A stretch of 64,000 nucleotides of DNA from Chrysoperla carnea (taxonomy: Eukaryota; Arthropoda; Insecta; Neuroptera; Chrysopidae), in contig NC_058338.1 of the NCBI RefSeq assembly GCF_905475395.1, forward strand, positions 1,923,001 through 1,987,000. The letters run 5' to 3'. The position numbers were made by a program, and so were the translations under genes. Below are positions 23,201 through 37,655 of the stretch, one piece after another. How positions within the stretch are numbered: position 1 is the stretch's first letter; each line of letters begins with the position of its first letter. Under the pieces are notes generated by a model. It saw nothing but the letters and a program-made list of their open reading frames with translations. It was not told the DNA's origin and searched no databases.

Positions 23201-24889
23201 TCCATTACCCACAGCAAACTACATGAAGGAATTCGTCAAAGAGAAGCTGGATGGAAAATACCATTTTTGGACGTAGAAATATTCAAAGATAGAGACGAGC
23301 TGACGTTAATTAACATTACCCGGAAGCTGACGAATGTGGATGGGTTCATTCCAAAGGACTCTTTTTATTATTGGAGCCACAAAATGACTGTTTTTAATTT
23401 TTCTGTTCACAGGTTAACAACATACCCATTACCCACAGCAAACTACATGAAGGAATTCGTCAAAGAGAAGCTGGTTGGAAAATACCATTTTTGGACGTAG
23501 AAATATTCAAAGATAGAGACGAGCTGACGTTAATTAACATTACCCGGAAGCTGACGAATGTGGATGGGTTCATTCCAAAGGACTCTTTTTATTATTGGAG
23601 CCACAAAATGACTGTTTTTAATTTTTCTGTTCACAGGTTAACACTATATCCATTACCCACAGCAAACTACATGAAGGAATTCGAAGGAATTCGTCAAAGA
23701 GAAGCTGGATGGAAAATACCATTTTTGGACGTTGAAATATTCAAAGATAGAGACGAGCTGACGTTAATTAACATTACCCGGAAGCTGACGAATGTGGATG
23801 GGTTCATTCCAAAGGACTCTTTTTATTATTAGAGCCACAAAATGACTGTTTTTAATTTTTCTGTTCACAGGTTAACAACATATCCATTACCCACAGCAAA
23901 CTACATGAAGGAATTCGAAGGAATTCGTCAAAGAGAAGCTGGATGGAAAATACCATTTTTGGACGTTGAAATATTCAAAGATAGAGACGAGCTGACGTTA
24001 ATTAACATTTACCGGAAGCTGACGAATGTGGATGGGTTCATTCCAAAGGACTCTTTTTATTATTGGAGCCACAAAATGACTGTTTTTAATTTTTCTGTTC
24101 ACAGGTTAACAACATACCCATTACCCACAGCAAACTACATGAAGGAATTCGAAGGAATTCGTCAAAGAGAAGCTGGATGGAAAATACCATTTTTGGACGT
24201 TGAAATATTCAAAGATAGAGACGAGCTGACGTTAATTAACATTTACCGGAAGCTGACGAATGTGGATGGGTTCATTCCAAAGGACTCTTTTTATTATTGG
24301 AGCCACAAAATGACTGTTTTTAATTTTTCTGTTCACAGGTTAACAACATACCCATTACCCACAGCAAACTACATGAAGGAATTCGTCAAAGAGAAGCTGG
24401 ATGGAAAATACCATTTTTGGACGTTGAAATATTCAAAGATAGAGACAAGCTGACGTTAATTAACATTTACCGGAAGCTGACGAATGTGGATGGGTTCATT
24501 CCAAAGGACTCTTTTTATTATTGGAGCCACAAAATGACTGTTTTTAATTTTTCTGTTCACAGGTTAACAACATACCCATTACCCACAGCAAACTACATGA
24601 AGGAATTCGTCAAAGAGAAGCTGGATGGAAAATACCATTTTTGGTCGTAGAAAAATTCAAAGATAGAGACGAGCTGACGTTAATTAACATTACCCGGAAG
24701 CTGACGAATGTGGATGGGTTCATTCCAAAGGACTCTTTTTATTATTGGAGCCACAAAATGACTGTTTTTAATTTTTCTGTTCACAGGTTAACAACATACC
24801 CATTACCCACAGCAAACTACATGAAGGAATTCGAAGGAATTCGTCAAAGAGAAGCTGGATGGAAAATACCATTTTTGGACGTAGAAAAA

Positions 24890-27800
24890 TTCAAAGATAG
24901 AGACGAGCTGACGTTAATTAACATTACCCGGAAGCTGACGAATGTGGATGGGTTCATTCCAAAGGACTCTTTTTATTATTGGAGCCACAAAATGACTGTT
25001 TTTAATTTTTCTGTTCACAGGTTAACAACATATCCATTACCCACAGCAAACTACATGAAGGAATTCGAAGGAATTCGTCAAAGAGAAGCTGGATGGAAAA
25101 TACCATTTTTGGACGTAGAAATATTCAAAGATAGAGACGAGCTGACGTTAATTAACATTACCCGGAAGCTGACGAATGTGGATGGGTTCATTCCAAAGGA
25201 CTCTTTTTATAAGAGCCACAAAATGAATGTTTTTAATTTTTCTGTTCACAGGTTAACAACATATCCATTACCCACAGCAAACTACATGAAGGAATTCGAA
25301 GGAATTCGTCAAAGAGAAGCTGGATGGAAAATACCATTTTTGGACGTAGAAAAATTCAAAGATAGAGACGAGCTGACGTTAATTAACATTACCCGGAAGC
25401 TGACGAATGTGGATGGGTTCATTCCAAAGGACTCTTTTTATTATTGGAGCCACAAAATGACTGTTTTTAATTTTTCTGTTCACAGGTTAACAACATACCC
25501 ATTACCCACAGCAAACTACATGAAGGAATTCGTCAAAGAGAAGCTGGTTGGAAAATACCACTTTTGGACGTAGAAATATTCAAAGATAGAGACGAGCTGA
25601 CGTTAATTAACATTACCCGGAAGCTGACGAATGTGGATGGGTTCATTCCAAAGGACTCTTTTTATTATTGGAGCCACAAAATGACTGTTTTTAATTTTTC
25701 TGTTCACAGGTTAACAACATACCCATTACCCACAGCAAACTACATGAAGGAATTCGAAGGAATTCGTCAAAGAGAAGCTGGATGGAAAATACCATTTTTG
25801 GACGTTGAAATATTCAAAGATAGAGACGAGCTGACGTTAATTAACATCACCCGGAAGCTGACGAATGTGGATGGGTTCATTCCAAAGGACTCTTTTTATT
25901 ATTGGAGCCACAAAATGACTGTTTTTAATTTTTCTGTTCACAGGTTAACAACATACCCATTACCCACAGCAAACTACATGAAGGAATTCGTCAAAGAGAA
26001 GCTGGATGGAAAATACCATTTTTGGACGTAGAAATATTCAAAGATAGAGACGAGCTGACGTTAATTAACATTACCCGGAAGCTGACGAATGTGGATGGGT
26101 TCATTCCAAAGGACTCTTTTTATTATTGGAGCCACAAAATGACTGTTTTTAATTTTTCTGTTCACAGGTTAACAACATACCCATTACCCACAGCAAACTA
26201 CATGAAGGAATTCGTCAAAGAGAAGCTGGTTGGAAAATACCACTTTTGGACGTAGAAATATTCAAAGATAGAGACGAGCTGACGTTAATTAACATTACCC
26301 GGAAGCTGACGAATGTGGATGGGTTCATTCCAAAGGACTCTTTTTATTATTGGAGCCACAAAATGACTGTTTTTAATTTTTCTGTTCACAGGTTAACAAC
26401 ATACCCATTACCCACAGCAAACTACATGAAGGAATTCGAAGGAATTCGTCAAAGAGAAGCTGGATGGAAAATACCATTTTTGGACGTTGAAATATTCAAA
26501 GATAGAGACGAGCTGACGTTAATTAACATTTACCGGAAGCTGACGAATGTGGATGGGTTCATTCCAAAGGACTCTTTTTATTATTGGAGCCACAAAATGA
26601 CTGTTTTTAATTTTTCTGTTCACAGGTTAACAACATACCCATTACCCACAGCAAACTACATGAAGGAATTCGTCAAAGAGAAGCTGGATGGAAAATACCA
26701 TTTTTGGACGTTGAAATATTCAAAGATAGAGACAAGCTGACGTTAATTAACATTTACCGGAAGCTGACGAATGTGGATGGGTTCATTCCAAAGGACTCTT
26801 TTTATTATTGGAGCCACAAAATCACTGTTTTTAATTTTTCTGTTCACAGGTTAACAACATACCCATTACCCACAGCAAACTACATGAAGGAATTCGTCAA
26901 AGAGAAGCTGGATGGAAAATACCATTTTTGGTCGTAGAAAAATTCAAAGATAGAGACGAGCTGACGTTAATTAACATTACCCGGAAGCTGACGAATGTGG
27001 ATGGGTTCATTCCAAAGGACTCTTTTTATTATTGGAGCCACAAAATGACTGTTTTTAATTTTTCTGTTCACAGGTTAACAACATACCCATTACCCACAGC
27101 AAACTACATGAAGGAATTCGAAGGAATTCGTCAAAGAGAAGCTGGATGGAAAATACCATTTTTGGACGTAGAAAAATTCAAAGATAGAGACGAGCTGACG
27201 TTAATTAACATTACCCGGAAGCTGACGAATGTGGATGGGTTCATTCCAAAGGACTCTTTTTATTATTGGAGCCACAAAATGACTGTTTTTAATTTTTCTG
27301 TTCACAGGTTAACAACATACCCATTACCCACAGCAAACTACATGAAGGAATTCGTCAAAGAGAAGCTGGATGGAAAATACCATTTTTGGTCGTAGAAAAA
27401 TTCAAAGATAGAGACGAGCTGACGTTAATTAACATTACCCGGAAGCTGACGAATGTGGATGGGTTCATTCCAAAGGACTCTTTTTATTATTGGAGCCACA
27501 AAATGACTGTTTTTAATTTTTCTGTTCACAGGTTAACAACATACCCATTACCCACAGCAAACTACATGAAGGAATTCGAAGGAATTCGTCAAAGAGAAGC
27601 TGGATGGAAAATACCATTTTTGGACGTAGAAAAATTCAAAGATAGAGACGAGCTGACGTTAATTAACATTACCCGGAAGCTGACGAATGTGGATGGGTTC
27701 ATTCCAAAGGACTCTTTTTATTATTGGAGCCACAAAATGACTGTTTTTAATTTTTCTGTTCACAGGTTAACAACATATCCATTACCCACAGCAAACTACA

Positions 27801-30800
27801 TGAAGGAATTCGAAGGAATTCGTCAAAGAGAAGCTGGATGGAAAATACCATTTTTGGACGTAGAAAAATTCAAAGATAGAGACGAGCTGACGTTAATTAA
27901 CATTACCCGGAAGCTGACGAATGTGGATGGGTTCATTCCAAAGGACTCTTTTTATTATTGGAGCCACAAAATGACTGTTTTTAATTTTTCTGTTCACAGG
28001 TTAACAACATACCCATTACCCACAGCAAACTACATGAAGGAATTCGTCAAAGAGAAGCTGGATGGAAAATACCATTTTTGGACGTAGAAATATTCAAAGA
28101 TAGAGACGAGCTGACGTTAATTAACATTACCCGGAAGCTGACGAATGTGGATGGGTTCATTCCAAAGGACTCTTTTTATAAGAGCCACAAAATGAATGTT
28201 TTTAATTTTTCTGTTCACAGGTTAACAACATATCCATTACCCACAGCAAACTACATGAAGGAATTCGAAGGAATTCGTCAAAGAGAAGCTGGATGGAAAA
28301 TACCATTTTTGGACGTAGAAAAATTCAAAGATAGAGACGAGCTGACGTTAATTAACATTACCCGGAAGCTGACGAATGTGGATGGGTTCATTCCAAAGGA
28401 CTCTTTTTATTATTGGAGCCACAAAATGACTGTTTTTAATTTTTCTGTTCACAGGTTAACAACATACCCATTACCCACAGCAAACTACATGAAGGAATTC
28501 GTCAAAGAGAAGCTGGATGGAAAATACCATTTTTGGACGTAGAAATATTCAAAGATAGAGACGAGCTGACGTTAATTAACATTACCCGGAAGCTGACGAA
28601 TGTGGATGGGTTCATTCCAAAGGACTCTTTTTATTATTGGAGCCACAAAATGACTGTTTTTAATTTTTCTGTTCACAGGTTAACAACATACCCATTACCC
28701 ACAGCAAACTACATGAAGGAATTCGTCAAAGAGAAGCTGGATGGAAAATACCATTTTTGGACGTAGAAATATTCAAAGATAGAGACGAGCTGACGTTAAT
28801 TAACATTACCCGGAAGCTGACGAATGTGGATGGGTTCATTCCAAAGGACTCTTTTTATTATAAGAGCCACAAAATGACTGTTTTTAATTTTTCTGTTCAC
28901 AGGTTAACAACATATCCATTACCCACAGCAAACTACATGAAGGAATTCGAAGGAATTCGTCAAAGAGAAGCTGGATGGAAAATACCATTTTTGGACGTTG
29001 AAATATTCAAAGATAGAGACGAGCTGACGTTAATTAACATTACCCGGAAGCTGACGAATGTGGATGGGTTCATTCCAAAGGACTCTTTTTATTATTGGAG
29101 CCACAAAATGACTGTTTTTAATTTTTCTGTTCACAGGTTAACAACATACCCATTACCCACAGCAAACTACATGAAGGAATTCGTCAAAGAGAAGCTGGAT
29201 GGAAAATACCATTTTTGGACGTAGAAATATTCAAAGATAGAGACGAGCTGACGTTAATTAACATTACCCGGAAGCTGACGAATGTGGATGGGTTCATTCC
29301 AAAGGACTCTTTTTATAAGAGCCACAAAATGAATGTTTTTAATTTTTTTGTTCACAGGTTAACAACATATCCATTACCCACAGCAAACTACATGAAGGAA
29401 TTCGAAGGAATTCGTCAAAGAGAAGCTGGATGGAAAATACCATTTTTGGACGTAGAAAAATTCAAAGATAGAGACGAGCTGACGTTAATTAACATTACCC
29501 GGAAGCTGACGAATGTGGATGGGTTCATTCCAAAGGACTCTTTTTATTATTGGAGCCACAAAATGACTGTTTTTAATTTTTCTGTTCACAGGTTAACAAC
29601 ATACCCATTACCCACAGCAAACTACATGAAGGAATTCGTCAAAGAGAAGCTGGATGGAAAATACCATTTTTGGACGTAGAAATATTCAAAGATAGAGACG
29701 AGCTGACGTTAATTAACATTACCCGGAAGCTGACGAATGTGGATGGGTTCATTCCAAAGGACTCTTTTTATTATAAGAGCCACAAAATGACTGTTTTTAA
29801 TTTTTCTGTTCACAGGTTAACAACATATCCATTACCCACAGCAAACTACATGAAGGAATTCGAAGGAATTCGTCAAAGAGAAGCTGGATGGAAAATACCA
29901 TTTTTGGACGTAGAAAAATTCAAAGATAGAGACGAGCTGACGTTAATTAACATTACCCGGAAGCTGACGAATGTGGATGGGTTCATTCCAAAGGACTCTT
30001 TTTATTATTGGAGCCACAAAATGACTGTTTTTAATTTTTCTGTTCACAGGTTAACAACATACCCATTACCCACAGCAAACTACATGAAGGAATTCGTCAA
30101 AGAGAAGCTGGATGGAAAATACCATTTTTGGACGTAGAAATATTCAAAGATAGAGACGAGCTGACGTTAATTAACATTACCCGGAAGCTGACGAATGTGG
30201 ATGGGTTCATTCCAAAGGACTCTTTTTATTATTGGAGCCACAAAATGACTGTTTTTAATTTTTCTGTTCACAGGTTAACAACATACCCATTACCCACAGC
30301 AAACTACATGAAGGAATTCGAAGGAATTCGTCAAAGAGAAGCTGGATGGAAAATACCATTTTTGGACGTTGAAATATTCAAAGATAGAGACGAGCTGACG
30401 TTAATTAACATTACCCGGAAGCTGACGAATGTGGATGGGTTCATTCCAAAGGACTCTTTTTATTATTGGAGCCACAATATGACTGTTTTTAATTTTTCTG
30501 TTCACAGGTTAACAACATACCCATTACCCACAGCAAACTACATGAAGGAATTCGTCAAAGAGAAGCTGGATGGAAAATACCATTTTTGGACGTAGAAATA
30601 TTCAAAGATAGAGACGAGCTGACGTTAATTAACATTACCCGGAAGCTGACGAATGTGGATGGGTTCATTCCAAAGGACTCTTTTTATTATTGGAGCCACA
30701 AAATGACTGTTTTTAATTTTTCTCTTCACAGGTTAACAACATACCCATTACCCACAGCAAACTACATGAAGGAATTCGTCAAAGAGAAGCTGGATGGAAA

Positions 30801-31272
30801 ATACCATTTTTGGACGTAGAAAAATTCAAAGATAGAGACGTGCTGACGTTAATTAACATTACCCGGAAGCTGACGAATGTGGATGGGTTCATTCCAAAGG
30901 ATTCTTTTTATTATTGGAGCCACAAAATGACTGTTTTTAATTTTTCTGTTCACAGGTTAACAACATACCCATTACCCACAGCAAACTACATGAAGGAATT
31001 CGTCAAAGAGAAGCTGGAGGGAAAATACCATTTTTGGACGTAGAAAAATTCAAAGATAGAGACGAGCTGATGTTAATTAACATTACCCGGAAGCTGACGA
31101 ATGTGGATGGGTTCATTCCAAAGGACTCTTTTTATTATTAGAGCCACAAAATGACTGTTTTTAATTTTTCTGTTCACAGGTTAACAACATACCCATTACC
31201 CACAGCAAACTACATGAAGGAATTCGTCAAAGAGAAGCTGGATGGAAAATACCATTTTTGGACGTAGAAATA
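24890..31272 (+). repeat. Higher-order repeat copy 1 (6,383 bp) within the satellite
   Basis: The order of monomer variants (224/234/231 bp, the TTTTTATAAGAGCC and TTATTATAAGAGCC classes, and single-base markers) over this stretch is repeated exactly 6,383 bp downstream. Examples are 25,564 with 31,947, 28,078 with 34,461 and 30,810 with 37,193. It holds about 28 monomers. The left edge is within a few bases of 24,890, where copies differ in a GTAGAAAAATTC/GTAGAAATATTC marker. Confidence 0.9.
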
Positions 31273-34200
31273 TTCAAAGATAGAGACGAGCTGACGTTAA
31301 TTAACATTACCCGGAAGCTGACGAATGTGGATGGGTTCATTCCAAAGGACTCTTTTTATTATTGGAGCCACAAAATGACTGTTTTTAATTTTTCTGTTCA
31401 CAGGTTAACAACATATCCATTACCCACAGCAAACTACATGAAGGAATTCGAAGGAATTCGTCAAAGAGAAGCTGGATGGAAAATACCATTTTTGGACGTA
31501 GAAATATTCAAAGATAGAGACGAGCTGACGTTAATTAACATTACCCGGAAGCTGACGAATGTGGATGGGTTCATTCCAAAGGACTCTTTTTATAAGAGCC
31601 ACAAAATGAATGTTTTTAATTTTTCTGTTCACAGGTTAACAACATATCCATTACCCACAGCAAACTACATGAAGGAATTCGAAGGAATTCGTCAAAGAGA
31701 AGCTGGATGGAAAATACCATTTTTGGACGTAGAAAAATTCAAAGATAGAGACGAGCTGACGTTAATTAACATTACCCGGAAGCTGACGAATGTGGATGGG
31801 TTCATTCCAAAGGACTCTTTTTATTATTGGAGCCACAAAATGACTGTTTTTAATTTTTCTGTTCACAGGTTAACAACATACCCATTACCCACAGCAAACT
31901 ACATGAAGGAATTCGTCAAAGAGAAGCTGGTTGGAAAATACCACTTTTGGACGTAGAAATATTCAAAGATAGAGACGAGCTGACGTTAATTAACATTACC
32001 CGGAAGCTGACGAATGTGGATGGGTTCATTCCAAAGGACTCTTTTTATTATTGGAGCCACAAAATGACTGTTTTTAATTTTTCTGTTCACAGGTTAACAA
32101 CATACCCATTACCCACAGCAAACTACATGAAGGAATTCGAAGGAATTCGTCAAAGAGAAGCTGGATGGAAAATACCATTTTTGGACGTTGAAATATTCAA
32201 AGATAGAGACGAGCTGACGTTAATTAACATCACCCGGAAGCTGACGAATGTGGATGGGTTCATTCCAAAGGACTCTTTTTATTATTGGAGCCACAAAATG
32301 ACTGTTTTTAATTTTTCTGTTCACAGGTTAACAACATACCCATTACCCACAGCAAACTACATGAAGGAATTCGTCAAAGAGAAGCTGGATGGAAAATACC
32401 ATTTTTGGACGTAGAAATATTCAAAGATAGAGACGAGCTGACGTTAATTAACATTACCCGGAAGCTGACGAATGTGGATGGGTTCATTCCAAAGGACTCT
32501 TTTTATTATTGGAGCCACAAAATGACTGTTTTTAATTTTTCTGTTCACAGGTTAACAACATACCCATTACCCACAGCAAACTACATGAAGGAATTCGTCA
32601 AAGAGAAGCTGGTTGGAAAATACCACTTTTGGACGTAGAAATATTCAAAGATAGAGACGAGCTGACGTTAATTAACATTACCCGGAAGCTGACGAATGTG
32701 GATGGGTTCATTCCAAAGGACTCTTTTTATTATTGGAGCCACAAAATGACTGTTTTTAATTTTTCTGTTCACAGGTTAACAACATACCCATTACCCACAG
32801 CAAACTACATGAAGGAATTCGAAGGAATTCGTCAAAGAGAAGCTGGATGGAAAATACCATTTTTGGACGTTGAAATATTCAAAGATAGAGACGAGCTGAC
32901 GTTAATTAACATTTACCGGAAGCTGACGAATGTGGATGGGTTCATTCCAAAGGACTCTTTTTATTATTGGAGCCACAAAATGACTGTTTTTAATTTTTCT
33001 GTTCACAGGTTAACAACATACCCATTACCCACAGCAAACTACATGAAGGAATTCGTCAAAGAGAAGCTGGATGGAAAATACCATTTTTGGACGTTGAAAT
33101 ATTCAAAGATAGAGACAAGCTGACGTTAATTAACATTTACCGGAAGCTGACGAATGTGGATGGGTTCATTCCAAAGGACTCTTTTTATTATTGGAGCCAC
33201 AAAATCACTGTTTTTAATTTTTCTGTTCACAGGTTAACAACATACCCATTACCCACAGCAAACTACATGAAGGAATTCGTCAAAGAGAAGCTGGATGGAA
33301 AATACCATTTTTGGTCGTAGAAAAATTCAAAGATAGAGACGAGCTGACGTTAATTAACATTACCCGGAAGCTGACGAATGTGGATGGGTTCATTCCAAAG
33401 GACTCTTTTTATTATTGGAGCCACAAAATGACTGTTTTTAATTTTTCTGTTCACAGGTTAACAACATACCCATTACCCACAGCAAACTACATGAAGGAAT
33501 TCGAAGGAATTCGTCAAAGAGAAGCTGGATGGAAAATACCATTTTTGGACGTAGAAAAATTCAAAGATAGAGACGAGCTGACGTTAATTAACATTACCCG
33601 GAAGCTGACGAATGTGGATGGGTTCATTCCAAAGGACTCTTTTTATTATTGGAGCCACAAAATGACTGTTTTTAATTTTTCTGTTCACAGGTTAACAACA
33701 TACCCATTACCCACAGCAAACTACATGAAGGAATTCGTCAAAGAGAAGCTGGATGGAAAATACCATTTTTGGTCGTAGAAAAATTCAAAGATAGAGACGA
33801 GCTGACGTTAATTAACATTACCCGGAAGCTGACGAATGTGGATGGGTTCATTCCAAAGGACTCTTTTTATTATTGGAGCCACAAAATGACTGTTTTTAAT
33901 TTTTCTGTTCACAGGTTAACAACATACCCATTACCCACAGCAAACTACATGAAGGAATTCGAAGGAATTCGTCAAAGAGAAGCTGGATGGAAAATACCAT
34001 TTTTGGACGTAGAAAAATTCAAAGATAGAGACGAGCTGACGTTAATTAACATTACCCGGAAGCTGACGAATGTGGATGGGTTCATTCCAAAGGACTCTTT
34101 TTATTATTGGAGCCACAAAATGACTGTTTTTAATTTTTCTGTTCACAGGTTAACAACATATCCATTACCCACAGCAAACTACATGAAGGAATTCGAAGGA

Positions 34201-37200
34201 ATTCGTCAAAGAGAAGCTGGATGGAAAATACCATTTTTGGACGTAGAAAAATTCAAAGATAGAGACGAGCTGACGTTAATTAACATTACCCGGAAGCTGA
34301 CGAATGTGGATGGGTTCATTCCAAAGGACTCTTTTTATTATTGGAGCCACAAAATGACTGTTTTTAATTTTTCTGTTCACAGGTTAACAACATACCCATT
34401 ACCCACAGCAAACTACATGAAGGAATTCGTCAAAGAGAAGCTGGATGGAAAATACCATTTTTGGACGTAGAAATATTCAAAGATAGAGACGAGCTGACGT
34501 TAATTAACATTACCCGGAAGCTGACGAATGTGGATGGGTTCATTCCAAAGGACTCTTTTTATAAGAGCCACAAAATGAATGTTTTTAATTTTTCTGTTCA
34601 CAGGTTAACAACATATCCATTACCCACAGCAAACTACATGAAGGAATTCGAAGGAATTCGTCAAAGAGAAGCTGGATGGAAAATACCATTTTTGGACGTA
34701 GAAAAATTCAAAGATAGAGACGAGCTGACGTTAATTAACATTACCCGGAAGCTGACGAATGTGGATGGGTTCATTCCAAAGGACTCTTTTTATTATTGGA
34801 GCCACAAAATGACTGTTTTTAATTTTTCTGTTCACAGGTTAACAACATACCCATTACCCACAGCAAACTACATGAAGGAATTCGTCAAAGAGAAGCTGGA
34901 TGGAAAATACCATTTTTGGACGTAGAAATATTCAAAGATAGAGACGAGCTGACGTTAATTAACATTACCCGGAAGCTGACGAATGTGGATGGGTTCATTC
35001 CAAAGGACTCTTTTTATTATTGGAGCCACAAAATGACTGTTTTTAATTTTTCTGTTCACAGGTTAACAACATACCCATTACCCACAGCAAACTACATGAA
35101 GGAATTCGTCAAAGAGAAGCTGGATGGAAAATACCATTTTTGGACGTAGAAATATTCAAAGATAGAGACGAGCTGACGTTAATTAACATTACCCGGAAGC
35201 TGACGAATGTGGATGGGTTCATTCCAAAGGACTCTTTTTATTATAAGAGCCACAAAATGACTGTTTTTAATTTTTCTGTTCACAGGTTAACAACATATCC
35301 ATTACCCACAGCAAACTACATGAAGGAATTCGAAGGAATTCGTCAAAGAGAAGCTGGATGGAAAATACCATTTTTGGACGTTGAAATATTCAAAGATAGA
35401 GACGAGCTGACGTTAATTAACATTACCCGGAAGCTGACGAATGTGGATGGGTTCATTCCAAAGGACTCTTTTTATTATTGGAGCCACAAAATGACTGTTT
35501 TTAATTTTTCTGTTCACAGGTTAACAACATACCCATTACCCACAGCAAACTACATGAAGGAATTCGTCAAAGAGAAGCTGGATGGAAAATACCATTTTTG
35601 GACGTAGAAATATTCAAAGATAGAGACGAGCTGACGTTAATTAACATTACCCGGAAGCTGACGAATGTGGATGGGTTCATTCCAAAGGACTCTTTTTATA
35701 AGAGCCACAAAATGAATGTTTTTAATTTTTTTGTTCACAGGTTAACAACATATCCATTACCCACAGCAAACTACATGAAGGAATTCGAAGGAATTCGTCA
35801 AAGAGAAGCTGGATGGAAAATACCATTTTTGGACGTAGAAAAATTCAAAGATAGAGACGAGCTGACGTTAATTAACATTACCCGGAAGCTGACGAATGTG
35901 GATGGGTTCATTCCAAAGGACTCTTTTTATTATTGGAGCCACAAAATGACTGTTTTTAATTTTTCTGTTCACAGGTTAACAACATACCCATTACCCACAG
36001 CAAACTACATGAAGGAATTCGTCAAAGAGAAGCTGGATGGAAAATACCATTTTTGGACGTAGAAATATTCAAAGATAGAGACGAGCTGACGTTAATTAAC
36101 ATTACCCGGAAGCTGACGAATGTGGATGGGTTCATTCCAAAGGACTCTTTTTATTATAAGAGCCACAAAATGACTGTTTTTAATTTTTCTGTTCACAGGT
36201 TAACAACATATCCATTACCCACAGCAAACTACATGAAGGAATTCGAAGGAATTCGTCAAAGAGAAGCTGGATGGAAAATACCATTTTTGGACGTAGAAAA
36301 ATTCAAAGATAGAGACGAGCTGACGTTAATTAACATTACCCGGAAGCTGACGAATGTGGATGGGTTCATTCCAAAGGACTCTTTTTATTATTGGAGCCAC
36401 AAAATGACTGTTTTTAATTTTTCTGTTCACAGGTTAACAACATACCCATTACCCACAGCAAACTACATGAAGGAATTCGTCAAAGAGAAGCTGGATGGAA
36501 AATACCATTTTTGGACGTAGAAATATTCAAAGATAGAGACGAGCTGACGTTAATTAACATTAACCGGAAGCTGACGAATGTGGATGGGTTCATTCCAAAG
36601 GACTCTTTTTATTATTGGAGCCACAAAATGACTGTTTTTAATTTTTCTGTTCACAGGTTAACAACATACCCATTACCCACAGCAAACTACATGAAGGAAT
36701 TCGAAGGAATTCGTCAAAGAGAAGCTGGATGGAAAATACCATTTTTGGACGTTGAAATATTCAAAGATAGAGACGAGCTGACGTTAATTAACATTACCCG
36801 GAAGCTGACGAATGTGGATGGGTTCATTCCAAAGGACTCTTTTTATTATTGGAGCCACAATATGACTGTTTTTAATTTTTCTGTTCACAGGTTAACAACA
36901 TACCCATTACCCACAGCAAACTACATGAAGGAATTCGTCAAAGAGAAGCTGGATGGAAAATACCATTTTTGGACGTAGAAATATTCAAAGATAGAGACGA
37001 GCTGACGTTAATTAACATTACCCGGAAGCTGACGAATGTGGATGGGTTCATTCCAAAGGACTCTTTTTATTATTGGAGCCACAAAATGACTGTTTTTAAT
37101 TTTTCTCTTCACAGGTTAACAACATACCCATTACCCACAGCAAACTACATGAAGGAATTCGTCAAAGAGAAGCTGGATGGAAAATACCATTTTTGGACGT

Positions 37201-37655
37201 AGAAAAATTCAAAGATAGAGACGTGCTGACGTTAATTAACATTACCCGGAAGCTGACGAATGTGGATGGGTTCATTCCAAAGGATTCTTTTTATTATTGG
37301 AGCCACAAAATGACTGTTTTTAATTTTTCTGTTCACAGGTTAACAACATACCCATTACCCACAGCAAACTACATGAAGGAATTCGTCAAAGAGAAGCTGG
37401 AGGGAAAATACCATTTTTGGACGTAGAAAAATTCAAAGATAGAGACGAGCTGATGTTAATTAACATTACCCGGAAGCTGACGAATGTGGATGGGTTCATT
37501 CCAAAGGACTCTTTTTATTATTAGAGCCACAAAATGACTGTTTTTAATTTTTCTGTTCACAGGTTAACAACATACCCATTACCCACAGCAAACTACATGA
37601 AGGAATTCGTCAAAGAGAAGCTGGATGGAAAATACCATTTTTGGACGTAGAAAAA
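31273..37655 (+). repeat. Higher-order repeat copy 2 (6,383 bp)
   Basis: This copy is colinear with copy 1. Private markers such as ATCACCCGG (25,848 and 32,231), AAATCACTG (26,820 and 33,203), TTTTTTTGTTCACAG (29,345 and 35,728) and the GATGTTAAT/TATTATTAGAG monomer (31,034 and 37,417) all recur. One difference is clear: CATTACCCGG at about 30,175 against CATTAACCGG at about 36,558. Confidence 0.9.
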
